64,000 nucleotides of DNA from NCBI GenBank assembly GCA_033063855.1, contig CP093830.1, forward strand, positions 6,634,854 through 6,698,853, in the 5' to 3' direction. The notes below the pieces were generated by a model that had not been told where the DNA came from, ran no database searches, and worked only from the letters and a program-made list of their open reading frames with translations. The stretch comes from Smittia aterrima. Its lineage: Eukaryota > Arthropoda > Insecta > Diptera > Chironomidae. A program made the position numbers and the translations under genes. This document shows, one piece after another, positions 23,401 through 34,237 of this stretch (its first letter is position 1; each line of letters starts with the position of its first letter).

Positions 23401-25047
23401 CCAAGGCGACAGCGGGAATTACTTAGCAAAGCGAGCAACGGTGCAGAATCAAGAGAAGTTGCGTGACATTTTAACTTCTCGGTTGAAAGAGGGATTTTCC
23501 TTTCTAATAAATTCGTCGTCGCTGTAGAATGTTCATGCTTTAATAAATAATCGAAATGTAAGAGTATGCGAGGTCGAAAGTAGCTTCGCAACATAAGGAA
23601 ATTTTCTCGAAAATTCACACTTAAAGAATGACTACGAAAACAAATAAAAGTTTCTGCAGTTCGTTAGAGCGTAGAAGCTTTTTGAATGCTAATTACAGAA
23701 ATTCCGACATGTTCAAAGAGAGAGAAGGAATAATAAGAATTCCTCTTGTTACGCTCGATTTGATGTGAGCAAAGTCTTTTGCTGCGAAAAGGAATTTAAT
23801 AAGTAAACTTTCACCATCTGAGTTTCAAGAAATTCTCGGAACGCAACACTTCTGGCGCTTTTCTCCTGTTTAACTAATTCAAAAGCTTTTAAATCGATCT
23901 CAAGCTGATTTCATGCGTGGAAAGGCGCCACGTGACATTTCTCTCGTTAAAAATTTACTTTGAAATTGATATACTTACTAAACGAGTGAATTGTTTTGGT
24001 TGATAAAGACTTCTCATCGCAACACGGAAAGTTGCCAGACGTATTGCTAAAACACCATTTTCTGTTCATGTACAGGAAAAACACGACGACGAGAACGCAC
24101 ATGCCGAGTCCCGCTCCAAAGACGGTTGTCTCCATGGAAACTGTCAAAAGAAAAAATTGCGAAATGAGTGTGTCAGTCGATTAATGAATTTCGTGAAAAG
24201 AAAAGCTTTAATAACGATTCAAGCTTTTATATTTGAATGCTTTTGGAATTTCCCACGACAGCTGACTCAGAGTCTTTTGAACGTAGGTCATGAGAGAAGG
24301 AAATTTCATGTCTCAGGGGAGAATTGGAGGACAAATTATCGTGTTTCGGTCTTGTTTGCTTGTTCGTAGTTGTTTGAGATCTTTGACAACGCAAAAAAAT
24401 AAATTTCAGCTCATTCAAAGCGAATGGAATATTAATGAAGCGCGAATTTCGAGAACTTACAAAATATCCAAACAAGATTATTTTCGTAAGATCGTGAAAT
24501 GCGTCTTTAGCAGTTGCCGACTTCCTGTGGATTAATATCACGTGGAACATCATTGTTTGCGTGACAAAACATGAGCCAAAGTATCTGCGACGAGAGCTTT
24601 TCTCTCTTTACACATTAAATATGCATGCAATTAGAAATACAATATCAGCTATTGACCAAGTGAGCGAGGCATAAACTCAAAGGGAAAATCATTGGCTTGA
24701 CGAAGTTTTCCCAAAACGGAAATTTCCATTAGAAGCTTTCGAATGAAACGAAAAAAAAAAGTTCTTATCTCTGAAAATTTCATGAAAATCATAAATTCAT
24801 GAGACTAAGCATGTTTACTTTCCGATAACTCATGAAAAGACCGAAACGAAGCAAAAGGAAAAAGAGAAAAAAAATCGATGAAAGGAGAGAGAGAAAACAC
24901 AAAAAAGTTCACACATTCTGCTTATCGATCGGGGATTTGCTTGAAGTCACTTTGACTTTGACGAGTTTTCAACATATGTCGAGATGAAATGGCTTTTGGA
25001 ATTCAATATTACTTACCGTAGGAATCGACGCCAGCTATCATAATCAT
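20449..25047 (-). CDS. Syt14: Synaptotagmin-14 (Ca2+-independent double-C2 membrane protein)
   Basis: Nine coding exons: 25017-25047, 23979-24140, 21992-22390, 21780-21931, 21411-21721, 21163-21346, 20790-21098, 20520-20732 and 20449-20457. All phases agree, giving 589 residues. A short lumenal start (MIMIAGVDSY) leads to one membrane segment, TTVFGAGLGMCVLVVVFFLY, then a serine-rich linker. C2A starts near LEIALLYDAPMRKMTVHVLQ and C2B near LLIGLSYNGTTGRLTVEIVK. The calcium-binding aspartates of classical synaptotagmins are largely missing in C2A (REKTTTHSQVRL), as expected for Syt14/16. The last exon holds only the Asp-Ser-stop that completes RWHVLVDS. Likely a vesicle-trafficking protein of neurons. 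Introns of 1.0-1.6 kb near the 5' end are the longest in this gene. Confidence 0.92.
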
Positions 25048-26103
25048 TGTGAGAATTTTGTGTTTAACTTTAGGATAAAAAGATAGCAAATTGATCCAAG
25101 AACAATCTCAAAAAACTTTTTTAGATTTTTTTCACTTTTAAATATCAATTTCAATCGAATATTTCGTTTTAATAATTTTAGTCATCGGAACTCTTCACAA
25201 ATTTCTCATTATTATTTTAATTTAGCAAGTTGTGATTAACTTTTTTTAGGTCGGGAAAACTTTTCTTTGAACTTTCATTTTAAAACCCTTCGTAACATTC
25301 CATTCTTTGCGAGAGCTGATTTCCTTTTGGTTCTAGCGACACGAACCTAGAATATCAACGCACATCACTTTCGAGCTTCTTACAAAACATGATTAACTAC
25401 GGAAAATTATAAAATGTTTCTACGAGCTGCTGCTCTTTCTTTTTACTTCGCAGAGCTTTTTCCTGAGCTTTGGGGAGGGAAAGCTATCACAAAGGATATT
25501 GAGCTTTTCTCTCGACGTTTTCGATGAAACAAAGTTCTCTCATAAATAGAAAATTACGCCAAACGGAAATTCTATTTCATAAAATCTAATTTAATTCTCG
25601 TGAGGGCAGATAACATACAACGAGCTCAATGATCAAGTCCCGAATATTGTTCTCTAATGATCTAAAAAGAGTTGAATCGTTTGGTCAGCATTGCTCTACA
25701 ATTGATATATTGCTAAAGAATTAAAATGTAAAAACTCTTGTTTCAGTAATGCAAGCAAAAAATTTATTTCAGAAAATTTTTAAAGAAGCAATTTACATAA
25801 TTTCATTGAGTTTAAAGACAATCAATCTCAACCTTACTTGTTCTTGCGTACAGCGAACTCTTATAGAATTCAGATAACATACAACGAGCTTCTACACCAA
25901 AGATGAGTTCGCGAATATTGTTCTCTGATGATCTAAAAAGAACTGAATCGTTTTCAATGAGAAGGAAGACTGTATTGATCTACAATTGATGTAGCCTCGT
26001 TCCATTGCCAAAGAATTAAATTTTAAAAACTCAAAATTTCTGTAATTATGAAACGAAAATTTTATTTCAAAAAGTTTTAAAGAAACTATTTACATAATTT
26101 GAA
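25048..26103. other. Non-coding interval with a two-copy direct repeat downstream of F-box gene A
   Basis: No coding exon seen. Two diverged copies of a roughly 180-220 bp unit lie at about 25607-25785 and 25865-26100. Both contain GATAACATACAACGAGC, then GAATATTGTTCTCT and TGATCTAAAAAGA. The second copy forms the 3' flank of F-box gene A. A related copy lies in inverted orientation after F-box gene B at about 37790-38010. Confidence 0.7.
25607..26100. repeat. Diverged tandem repeat (F-box 3' flank unit)
   Basis: Unit one covers about 25607-25785 and unit two about 25865-26100, in the same orientation. The inverted third copy after F-box gene B at about 37790-38010 shows that this unit moves or is duplicated together with the F-box gene. 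This suggests that a lost F-box copy once preceded unit one. Confidence 0.7.
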
Positions 26104-27375
26104 TTAAATTGTATTAGGTTTAATTAAAACACGACGGCACCAACAGGTTCTTGCATGCAAATTTTGTATTATTGAATGCATTACAAATCTTAGTTCATCA
26201 ATTTCATTCCTGTGTTTTGATTGCAGTTTAGTGATTGAAACTTTGTTCCCGCTCCAAATCCTACAATCCTTGACGCAAAGACGGCTGAACTTTGGAAATT
26301 TCAGTAACTCGTAAGTTTTTTGTACTTTTTTAGACTTCAAAATATCGAGAGGATTGCTTTGGAGTTTGAGGAAACCCTGAAAATCAGAACCGAGTATATC
26401 GGTTTTCCAATGTACTGTCAAACTATTAAGTTTAAACTTTATTTGCTTCCAGTCCTTAGATTCGGAATAGAAATCAGTGTTTCTTGTTTTAAGTTTAAGA
26501 CTTTTTAGTTCGTTGGAGTTTACGACCATTCGTCTAAAAATTCCAATATCAATGAGTTCTTCACAATATTCAATCTCAAGTTCTTCGATTGCAACAGAGG
26601 TTTCTAAAATCCTCCCGTAAACATGTTCCAAGATTGAATCACGGATAAGACGCAACTTCAATTCTTTTAATTTTGGAAACTTTAAAGCTTTTGAAGGTTT
26701 AAATCCAAAATGTGGATCAAGGTATGGATATATATCTTTGCTAATGACAGAAAGACTTTCAACTGATGATTCGATTGATGAAAATATGTCCCAAATATCT
26801 GACCTAAGTTTTCTGCTAAAATATTTATCGTTGAGTGAAACATTTTTCCAGCCGTGATCGCTTTTATGAATAAATTCAAGTTGCAAGGAAGAAATGAAAA
26901 CTCGGACCTTTGAGTCTCTTTCCTTCATCTCTTTTTCTACTTCAGGACTTGGAAAGTCATTATCTTTATCTTCGTCTGAATCGAAGTCTTGTCCGATTTG
27001 AATGCTCTGATATTGTCTCGAGCTATCCATTAATAAATCGTAATCTTTCTGAGAGAACTCACGATTCTCACGAAAAACAATTTTTATGTTTTTCATTAGA
27101 ACTTTCGAAGAAGCGACGAAATTGTACCAACTTGGAGAGACTTCTGAAAGATTTAATAAATCTTTTCCGTTGAAATGTTGAACGACCATCTCAGGAATGT
27201 CGAGAAATCGTGAGAAATATTCCAAAGGATCCAAGTTAGTCATTGTCTCTTCCGATAATTCGACCAGTCCATGTTCTTCGTTTGAAATTTCACTTAAAAT
27301 TTCGGAAAAAATTTGTTTCAACGAAACTTTAATAGTTGCGGCTGGTGCTAAGCTTTCGTTCATTTTAATATTCAT
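26104..27375 (-). CDS. F-box/LRR-like protein A
   Basis: Single coding exon of 423 residues. Its ATG sits directly after a splice acceptor; a 5' UTR exon ends near 27438 (CGAAAAG|GTAAC), and the same leader structure is found at F-box gene B. Residues about 50-95 form the F-box (DPLEYFSRFLDIPEMVVQHF, then GKDLLNLSEVSPSWYNF). An acidic patch follows (DFDSDEDKDNDFPSPEVEKE), then leucine-rich repeat-like segments such as FPKLKELKLRL, AIEELEIEYC and SNELKSLKLKT. F-box proteins bring substrates to SCF ubiquitin ligases through Skp1 (family knowledge). The N-terminal extension of about 35 residues (SLKQIFSEILSEIS) is missing in copy B. Confidence 0.88.
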   Translation of the reverse strand: MNIKMNESLAPAATIKVSLKQIFSEILSEISNEEHGLVELSEETMTNLDPLEYFSRFLDIPEMVVQHFNGKDLLNLSEVSPSWYNFVASSKVLMKNIKIVFRENREFSQKDYDLLMDSSRQYQSIQIGQDFDSDEDKDNDFPSPEVEKEMKERDSKVRVFISSLQLEFIHKSDHGWKNVSLNDKYFSRKLRSDIWDIFSSIESSVESLSVISKDIYPYLDPHFGFKPSKALKFPKLKELKLRLIRDSILEHVYGRILETSVAIEELEIEYCEELIDIGIFRRMVVNSNELKSLKLKTRNTDFYSESKDWKQIKFKLNSLTVHWKTDILGSDFQGFLKLQSNPLDILKSKKVQKTYELLKFPKFSRLCVKDCRIWSGNKVSITKLQSKHRNEIDELRFVMHSIIQNLHARTCWCRRVLIKPNTI

Positions 27376-27891
27376 CTAAAAACAAATAAAATTGAAATGA
27401 AAATTTTTCAAAATACTTTAAGAGATCGACTTGTTACCTTTTCGAATGTTGAGAGCAAAATGAATCGAATGGTGGCAACGTTTTCCTTTTATTCACTTTT
27501 TCACTTAAATTCTTGTAAGAAGTTTCGACTCACAACTAGCGCCTTCAAAAATAAGTGGCGAGAAAACCAAGAAATTCGGACTCAAAAATGCTACAGAATT
27601 TAGTAGAATTGTTTGATCTTCAACGCAAGATAAAATAAATTGATCCTTTATAGTTAGAAATCTTGCTTAAAAAATCCAACGGAAACTTATAAAGTGGAGC
27701 TTTCGCTCGGCGTTTTCATGGCAACTCTGAATCTTCGACGTTTTCAAAGTAACAAAGTTCTCTCATAAACAGAAAATTGCGCCAATCGGAAATTCTATTT
27801 CTTAAATTCTTATTTAATTCTTATTTAACAGAACTGAGGTTCGTATTTCAAACTGGCCGACCTAAGTCCAATCTCTCGTAAGCTATTGACA

Positions 27892-29011
27892 ATGGACAAT
27901 GATCATGTTGTATTATCATTTGTCGAATTGACGAATCTGCCGCTTGAGGAAGCGCGAAGATACTTGTCAGCCGCTGATAACATTCTGGAAGTAGCAATTC
28001 AAAATTATTATGACACACAGCAAGGTGATGAAGCTAACTCAGATCAGAATGATAATAGAAATCTCGCAGAATATGACGAAGACAATGTTAGAGCTCCGCT
28101 TCCGAGAGAATACATTCAAATTCAAGAGGAGGACAGTGTTCGGAACACACAATTGAATAGAGTCAAGCGACAGTTTGCAAGCAGCTTTCGTGACCTTAAG
28201 AAGGAAACTGAGATTCAAGAAAACTTAGCAAGGTTTGTAAAAGATTTAAATTTGCGAGGAATCTTACGAATTAATGTTTTGTTCCTTTAGAGGAATCCCT
28301 CCGACAAAGAAATGTTTAGAAGACATCTATCGTAACCCAATCGACATCACCTCAAATCTAGATCTGTACTCCGCAAAGTTATTTGGACAGAAACATGGAA
28401 AATGGATAGCATTACTCATTAACGATGAGAGCTTCGAAAGCCTTTGTTTCAATCGCGATATCTTTAACACTGATCTGAAGCAAAAGGCAAAGACACTCAT
28501 CAAGAAGAACTTTGTTTTCTTACGCAAGAGCTCAAGCAGTGACGAGAGTATCAAGATTCTTCAAAACTACAAAATAACCGAACAACCGATTCCAGTATTC
28601 CTAATAATTGACTCACTAACTGGAGAGCTTAAGAAGAATTTCGGCAACACCAAGGATTTGACTTTGAGGAATGTTGTACGAGAGCTTAAGAAATATACAT
28701 CAACAGAAGACAAGGAATTGAAATATGTAAGTTCATTTTTAATTATTGCAACCAGAATATTGAGACATTTGTTATTTTAGATTTCCGATGGAATTGCAGA
28801 TTCAGATGACGACGATTATTATGTTCCCATCTTCAGTGGTCCCTCCACTAGCACTCAAGCATCACAAGCAATGGCAACGACATCACGAAATACTCAACCA
28901 AACGATTCCGACTCAGGGGAAAGCTTTGCATCCTTGCACTCAGACGACGTTGAGAACAGTGATATCGATGATGAACCAGAGAAAAAGCAAGAAGACACAG
29001 AAATGAAATAG
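27892..29011 (+). CDS. UBXN7-like protein with UBA and UAS domains, lacking a UBX domain
   Basis: Exons 27892-28232, 28291-28726 and 28781-29011 give 335 residues. The ATG at 27892 (MDNDHVVL) starts a UBA-like bundle (FVELTNLPLEEARRYLSAADNIL, then IQNYYD). APLPREYIQI corresponds to the conserved APIP segment. The UAS thioredoxin-like domain covers about residues 115-255 (LEDIYRNPIDITS, KHGKWIALLINDESF, PIPVFLIIDSLTGEL). The C-terminus is acidic (ADSDDDDYYVPIF, then SDDVENSDIDDE) and stops without the UBX domain by which UBXN7 binds p97/VCP. Family members link ubiquitinated substrates and cullin ligases to p97. The missing UBX may be lineage-specific or reflect a lost exon. Its UAS region is reused in the chimera at 38138-40765. 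Confidence 0.86.
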
Positions 29012-29221
29012 ATTTTGTAAATTTGTCCCCATCAAACTATTTTATTCGCAATTTCTCTGAAGATAATACAAATTTATACTTTTGATAAAATTGTTTGCAT
29101 GATTGAATAAAAATATTTTGGGAAAACTTAAGTGATGAAAAATTATTTTAAGAAATTTCAATTATGAGGAAGAATCTTAAATGCAATTGATAGTCGAGGG
29201 CTTAATTATGTCGAGAATGAT

Positions 29222-30649
29222 TTACAAGACATTCTTCAGCTCAACGTCAAACACAAGAGTAGAGTTTTGTGGAATTACTGGAGGATTTCCTTTAGCTCCG
29301 TAGGCGAGCCCTGGTGGACATACGAGTCGTCGTTTGCCGCCAACCTTCATGCCACTTAATCCAAGGTCCCAGCCTTTAATAACTTCTCCACGTCCAAGAG
29401 TCATCTTGAATCCTGGTCCGTTCTTGGTTGCATCAAAGACTTTGTTGTTAGTCTTCAGACGTCCTTCGTAATAAACTTGAATCTTCTTTCCTGGTTTTGC
29501 TTCTGCACCTGAGCCAACTTTCAAATCTTGAACTAAGAGTCCTCCTTGAAGTTTTGTGATTTTTCCTTCCTGAGCCTTTTCTTTCTGTTGAGGCTTGGCA
29601 ACGCCATTCTCGAGTCCATTCTTTTGTTTCTTTCCATTTTGTTGAGCTTTTGGATCCAATTTAGCTTGTTTGGCTGGTGGTGCTGGAGCTTCTTCTTCTG
29701 AATCATCGTCTTCTTCTAAAGAACAAGAAAAATTGAGATTAACATTAAAAAGATATAAAAATTGTGTTATCGAAGTCTTACCTTCTTCATCGTCATCATC
29801 CTCTTCGTCTGAATCGGCTTCGTCTTCAGAATCTGCTTCTGCAGTCTAAAAAAATATTTATTAGAGATCGATTAAAGGCTTTCAAATTTTCTAACAAACC
29901 TGGTTCAAATCACTGTCATCATCATCTTCTTCTGACGAATCTTCAGCTGGTTGAGGCTGCTTCTTCTTGCTGGCCTTGTCTTCTTTCTTTCCCTTCTTGG
30001 CGGCTTCAATCTTGTCACGCAAGTCTACCCTGGAATTCAAAAGTTTTTGTTGAAGCATGGGCAGCTTAGCATTTTAACCGTTAAACTCACAATTCTTCAT
30101 CTTCTTCGTCGTCCATATCCATGTCTCCGAACTCATCAAAATCTTCGTCTTCTGGGATGAGATATCCGGTGAGATGAACAATGCCATTTCCTCTAGTTGA
30201 GAACGACAATTTGTCGCCTTCCTTGAAGTTCAGATCCAAACCGCACTGATAGATTTTTCCCTTTTGGAGTGTGCAAAGCAAGTAGCTGTTGTCATCTTGC
30301 GTGTACATAACTTGAACGGGCTCGCTTTCGCTTGATGCATGATCGAGTGAAGCTTGCGACAAATGGAAGGATTTCTCCAAAGTCTGCGTGTACTTCTTGT
30401 TCGATTTTAAGATCAAACCTAGGAAGAAGAATTCGAGGTTAGAAGTGAAACAAACAGACGGTTTAAATAATAGAAATGATATGAAGAATTGTCAACTTAA
30501 TTACAGCTTTAGTCGATGTATGAAAGAAGATCTTTGATTTAACAATGAATTTAACTTCAGGGCTACTTTAAAACGCGTGTTTTCTTCAAAAGAAACAATT
30601 TCGGCATGCGAAATATAAAATTGATAAATTAAAGCTTACCCCAAAACAT
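29222..30649 (-). CDS. Fkbp39: FKBP39/FKBP46-type nuclear FK506-binding peptidyl-prolyl isomerase
   Basis: Exons 30640-30649, 30091-30418, 29900-30029, 29782-29845 and 29222-29715 give 341 residues. The first exon holds only ten bases (MFWG). Residues 1-95 are the nucleoplasmin-like domain (SFHLSQASLDHASSESEPVQ, RGNGIVHLTGYLIPED). A long linker alternates acidic runs (EDEADSDEEDDDDEEEEDDD) with lysine stretches. The C-terminal PPIase domain has VYYEGRLKTNNKVFD, EVIKGWDLGLSGMKVGGKRR and CPPGLAYG. These proteins act as nuclear histone chaperones and prolyl isomerases (family knowledge). The gene is divergent from the 225-aa gene, with 209 bp between their ATGs, and converges on the UBXN7-like gene. 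Confidence 0.95.
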
Positions 30650-30858
30650 TTTGATTGTTCTTCTATCAATTAGAGTTCTCTAGTATATATTTATTCTAAT
30701 AAGCGTTGATTACACCACAATCCTGATGGGTTTCTTCCAGAAAATAATTAAAGAATGCTGCTGTGCTTCGAAATGTTTTCAGATGATGCGAATTTGATGA
30801 AGGGAAGCGAAAAAAAATTGCGGGAAGCGCCAGAGAAAATTAAATAATTTAAAATAAA
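30650..30858. promoter_or_regulatory. Bidirectional promoter, FKBP39 and 225-aa gene, copy A
   Basis: 209 bp separate the two divergent ATGs. A TAGTATATATTTATTC stretch is a possible TATA-like element for either side. The whole block is duplicated with few changes at 40766-40965, so the promoter pair was copied together with both genes. Confidence 0.6.
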
Positions 30859-31536
30859 ATGTATCGACTTGAAGGAATTGTAGATCGAGTTTTGTTTTCA
30901 ACTGAAGAATGTGACAAAGCATTAGAAGAATGTGATAATATCGCTAAAGAAAATGAGGAACGTTTGGTTCTTGGGCCCTTCAATCAAATTACAAAATCAG
31001 AAACTCAAATGAAATTTCACGATTTTATTAATGATCCACAAACAACTGACGAAATTCTTGCTGCGATATTCAGATTGATTGACAAGAACATCGAACAAGA
31101 ACTTAATGCCAACGAGAAAGGAATGTCATATTATTTTCTAATCATAATTATGCATAACATAAAGTTTTCGACAGAGTTTTGGAAGAAGCTGATCATGATC
31201 ATCGGAAATCCATCGAAATCTAATGTTTTGGACGATTTGAATAAGATACTGAAACTACAAAGTGTTCAAAAGTGTTTACTGGTAGTGATTGAAGAATATT
31301 TAAATTGCTTGTTAGAGCTTGGAGAAGATTTCTTTATTGACGTTGAGTCAGTTACCGACAAGAAGAAGCGCGAACTGTTCTCATCGATCGAAGTACCTCA
31401 GATGATAATCTTCATCCATAATCTACTCAATCTTACAACATCGCAGTTCATCGCAGATAAAATATTCAACACCTTCGAACTCAGTCCATCGTTCATTAAG
31501 TTCTTAAAACTCTCATTACGAAATCTAAATCTTTGA
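30859..31536 (+). CDS. Unrecognised 225-aa helical protein, copy A
   Basis: Single exon starting MYRLEGIVDRVLFSTEECDK. The product is rich in leucine, isoleucine and lysine and appears all-helical, with no signal peptide, membrane segment or zinc motif. I do not recognise the family. Recurrent ILxLQSVQKCLLVVIEEYLN and LELGEDFFIDVESVTDKKK segments suggest an ARM- or HEAT-like fold, but this is a guess. The second copy at 40966-41643 differs at about five residues, and a more diverged 120-bp piece is at 33041-33161, so at least three copies once existed. It converges with Rpn6 copy A, 264 bp between stop codons. Confidence 0.8.
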   Translation: MYRLEGIVDRVLFSTEECDKALEECDNIAKENEERLVLGPFNQITKSETQMKFHDFINDPQTTDEILAAIFRLIDKNIEQELNANEKGMSYYFLIIIMHNIKFSTEFWKKLIMIIGNPSKSNVLDDLNKILKLQSVQKCLLVVIEEYLNCLLELGEDFFIDVESVTDKKKRELFSSIEVPQMIIFIHNLLNLTTSQFIADKIFNTFELSPSFIKFLKLSLRNLNL

Positions 31537-31800
31537 ACTAATAAAACTTAATTTCCTTGCGATACTTCTTTATTAATGTTTTTTTTTGTTATGCCAAGTT
31601 TTTTTTACAAAATATTAAAGACAGTTAGATAATTCCTCAACCTTACAGTGAAAATCCATCTGCTGTTTCAGCTCTCATTTCTCTTGCAACCTTCTAATAA
31701 TCCTAAACTCAATCTCATCTCTAGAAGCGATTTAAAATTAGTTGAATGAAACACCAGAAGAGAAAAATTAGAGCTGCGTAAACGATTATCGAGAAGTTGT

Positions 31801-33038
31801 TTATGAGAGCTTCTTGGCCTTCTGGTAAAGTGTATCCACGACCTTGCCCATGTGATTAATCGTCTCGAGTGCTGTGTCGTAAGTCTTATCGATCGGTGTC
31901 TCTTCGAAGACAATCAAGACACCATCGCCCTGATCCAAAATACCACTAAATTTCTTATCTAAGATCATCTGCGACAACTTCTTTTCGACTTGCTGTATCG
32001 GCAGCTTGATGGTACTGGCGATGAAGGAAACTTGAACGCGTGAGTAAGGCTCAATGATTCTGCAAAGATTCTGTTCCAACATTGTGTCATAGAGCGAATC
32101 CAAGTGAGCACGAACGATGACATCGTCTTCAAGTTGCGCCTTGTATTCTTTAAGTGCTTGTTGGAAGTCAGCTAATGAACGCTTGTGCGATGCTTGAGCG
32201 ACGGCCTTCATTGCGTCAATGTCTTTGCCCGAGTAAGAAATCGCCTAAAATATTTGATAATAAACATTGTGGTCATAAGAGAGTAAAACAAAGGATAATT
32301 TTTCAACTTACAAGTTTACCGCTAATGATTTGATTAACATCATCTGATTGGCTCAACATAATCTTGCACAACAACATGTATTTGAGAGCTGTCAGTGCTT
32401 TGGCATTCTGAACGCTGTCGTAGCCTTCGAAGCCTTCATAGAAATATGAGAAAGCTGTTTTGAAGTCACGTTCATCAGCGGCATGAAGGATTCCGGATTG
32501 CAAGTCTAAAGAGGCTTGAACCTTAGGCGGGCAGTAGATGGAATTGGCTGTAGTACGAGCGGATGTTAAAGCAGCGCGAGCCTTAAAAAGAAAATAAGGG
32601 AAAGGAAAATATGATGAATCACGATCGCGAGACAAAGGAGGTCAATGAAATTACCTTTGACAAATTGCTCAATGCGTGATAGGTTTTACTTTCAAGCAGC
32701 TGCACTTCAACCAAAAGGTTCTTGTCATCCATCCGCTTCAATTCCTTCAAGAGCTGTGACCCCAAGCTAAGAGCTTCAGAGAAGAGTCCAGTGTCGAAAT
32801 ACAATGCAATCAAACGAGCCTCCAATGATTGACGCAAGAAGGTGCGTTTCTCTTGCTTGGACCATTCGATGCAGTCCTTGCACAACTGAACCTCGATTCC
32901 AGTATCTGCTTCGAGATCCAGGAAGAAGTCGACTAAGCTTCGAACCAATTTTGCAGCCTTGGCTTTTGAAATCAAGTTCAAGAATGGGCGAGACTTTGCG
33001 ATCAAGTCAGCAAGCTCCTTTTCTTCATTGTTCTTCAT
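31801..33038 (-). CDS. 26S proteasome lid subunit Rpn6/PSMD11, 5'-truncated copy A
   Basis: Exons 32655-33038, 32312-32581 and 31801-32244 encode Rpn6 from ELADLIAKSRPF to the natural C-terminus (VVDTLYQKAKKLS). The first 63 or so residues are lost at a breakpoint near 33020. A new in-frame ATG just upstream (MKNNEEK) gives a 365-residue protein, and the open frame continues back to 33203 through foreign sequence. The PCI domain (SRVQVSFIASTIKLPIQQVEKKLSQ) is intact and exons 2 and 3 encode residues identical to copy B apart from one Lys/Arg change near the start of exon 3. The native promoter is gone, so expression is doubtful: either a young pseudogene or an N-terminally altered subunit. 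Confidence 0.85.
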
Positions 33039-33040
33039 CA

Positions 33041-33161
33041 AAATCTCATGTTTTGAACGATTTGAATAAGATACTGGAACTACAAAGTGTTCAAAAGTGC
33101 CTTCTTGTAGTGGTTGAAAAATATTTAAATTGCTTGTTAGAGCTTGGAGAAGATTTCTTTG
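33041..33161 (+). pseudogene. Fragment of the 225-aa gene (third copy)
   Basis: About 120 bp encode a plus-strand DLNKILELQSVQKCLLVVVE segment followed by KYLNCLLELGEDFF, matching the middle of the 225-aa protein but with more substitutions than copies A and B have from each other. It is flanked on the left by the Rpn6 breakpoint and on the right by inverted LMBRD2 sequence. It is a relic without start or end. Confidence 0.85.
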
Positions 33162-33890
33162 AGAAAATCTCAATCGTCGTGAAGTCGTAAGTATGCTTAG
33201 CAATGTTGAGAATGTTGGCGAAGATTGAAAGTACGGGATGAGAGCTGAAGAATGTTAATTCACTCCAAACAACCATAACTGACATGATTGTTGTAGCTGC
33301 AGCAAGAACTTTAAGGAATGGAGCTTTGACGACGCATTCCCAGTACCATCTGGATTACATCTTGACTTTCTGCTTAACGAAATTGCTATCTTCTAGGTAA
33401 AGGATTTTTTCGACTTGTACATTCCAGAGCGCTTAAGTTCGTTGAAGAATTTGAAGTGATTTGATGACCTGAAAAAAATTGTGTTAAAAAAATCTAAAGG
33501 AGAAGAAGAGCAATATTTTACCTGACGATGAAGTCTGATTAGAGATTTGAAGAATCTCATCGACAAAGGGTCGCGATGAATGGTGAGATGGAATGATAAT
33601 ATTGAGAGATTGCAATGATTCGAGAACGTCTTCTGCGGTTTCTTCAGCCTCCGCTTTATCTGAACTTAATTTGGAAAGCTTGAAGTAAGCATGTTGTAGA
33701 GTGTAACCAGGTTTGCTGTTTCAATATAAACTTCTCGGCACTTCAACCAAAGCATAGCCGAGAAGTAAAACCAGCAAGAAGAAACCCCAAGTGTTTGAAG
33801 CTGATGATTTCAATGCAATGTAGATGAGAAGAAAGCCGCAGATGAAGAGATAAGTTCCGTTATAGATTGCATTATCAATCAGAGCTGACC
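33162..33890 (-). pseudogene. Inverted partial copy of LMBRD2 exons 3 and 2
   Basis: The minus strand reads as LMBRD2 around the exon 2/exon 3 junction. It includes AIMSVMVVWSELTFFSSHPV and FANILNIAKHTYDFTTIEIF from exon 3, the intron, and exon 2 through QSLNIIIPSHHSSRPFVDEI. A piece of exon 3 and part of exon 2 are deleted, and small indels break the frame (for example near 33360-33380 and 33535). It lacks exon 1 and both ends of the gene, so it is a dead fragment. Confidence 0.88.
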
Positions 33891-33901
33891 TAAGTTTTCC
33901 C

Positions 33902-34025
33902 GGCTCGGATTTGCATTAAATGGGGTTTACAAAACTGAAATTCTTTCTTCTTCTCGTAAAACAAATTTCCACTTTTTGGAAGACAAATGCAACAATCTCT
34001 CGGTCACCGCTCGATAATGACATTT
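33902..34025 (-). pseudogene. Inverted copy of the 67-aa ORF, frameshifted
   Basis: The minus strand repeats the start of the 14701-14904 ORF (MSLSSGDREIVAFVF). One T is missing after GCATTTGTCTT, which shifts the frame, and the copy is cut off and fused to LMBRD2 exon 2 at about 33900. It supports the view that the source ORF and LMBRD2 were copied as one piece with a deletion between them. Confidence 0.8.
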
Positions 34026-34237
34026 TACTTTTGGTAATTTTCACTTTCCTTGCATTGATTTCGCTTAGAAACTGAATAAATTAAATTAAAATCACTCTTC
34101 TGAGGCGAACGAAATATTTTTTTATTGGAGACGCAGATCGAGACGCAACAAAAATGTAAACAGACGCGAAGAAAAATTGAAAAATCTTGAAAAAACAAAT
34201 TTAATTCATGTGATTCACGACAGTATTTGATTTCATC

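Larger units (their letters stand above)
29813..33020. repeat. Segmental duplication, copy A (FKBP39 5' part, 225-aa gene, Rpn6)
   Basis: This block is repeated in the same orientation at about 39972-43126, some 10.1 kb to the right. Rpn6 exons are almost identical, while FKBP39 coding sequence is more diverged. The left junction lies within FKBP39 exon 4, the right within Rpn6 exon 1. Outside these points the flanks are unrelated. Confidence 0.92.

Noticed and set aside
26320..27173. Several plus-strand frames opposite F-box gene A
   Set aside because: Antisense shadows of the real exon; the same shadows appear opposite F-box B.
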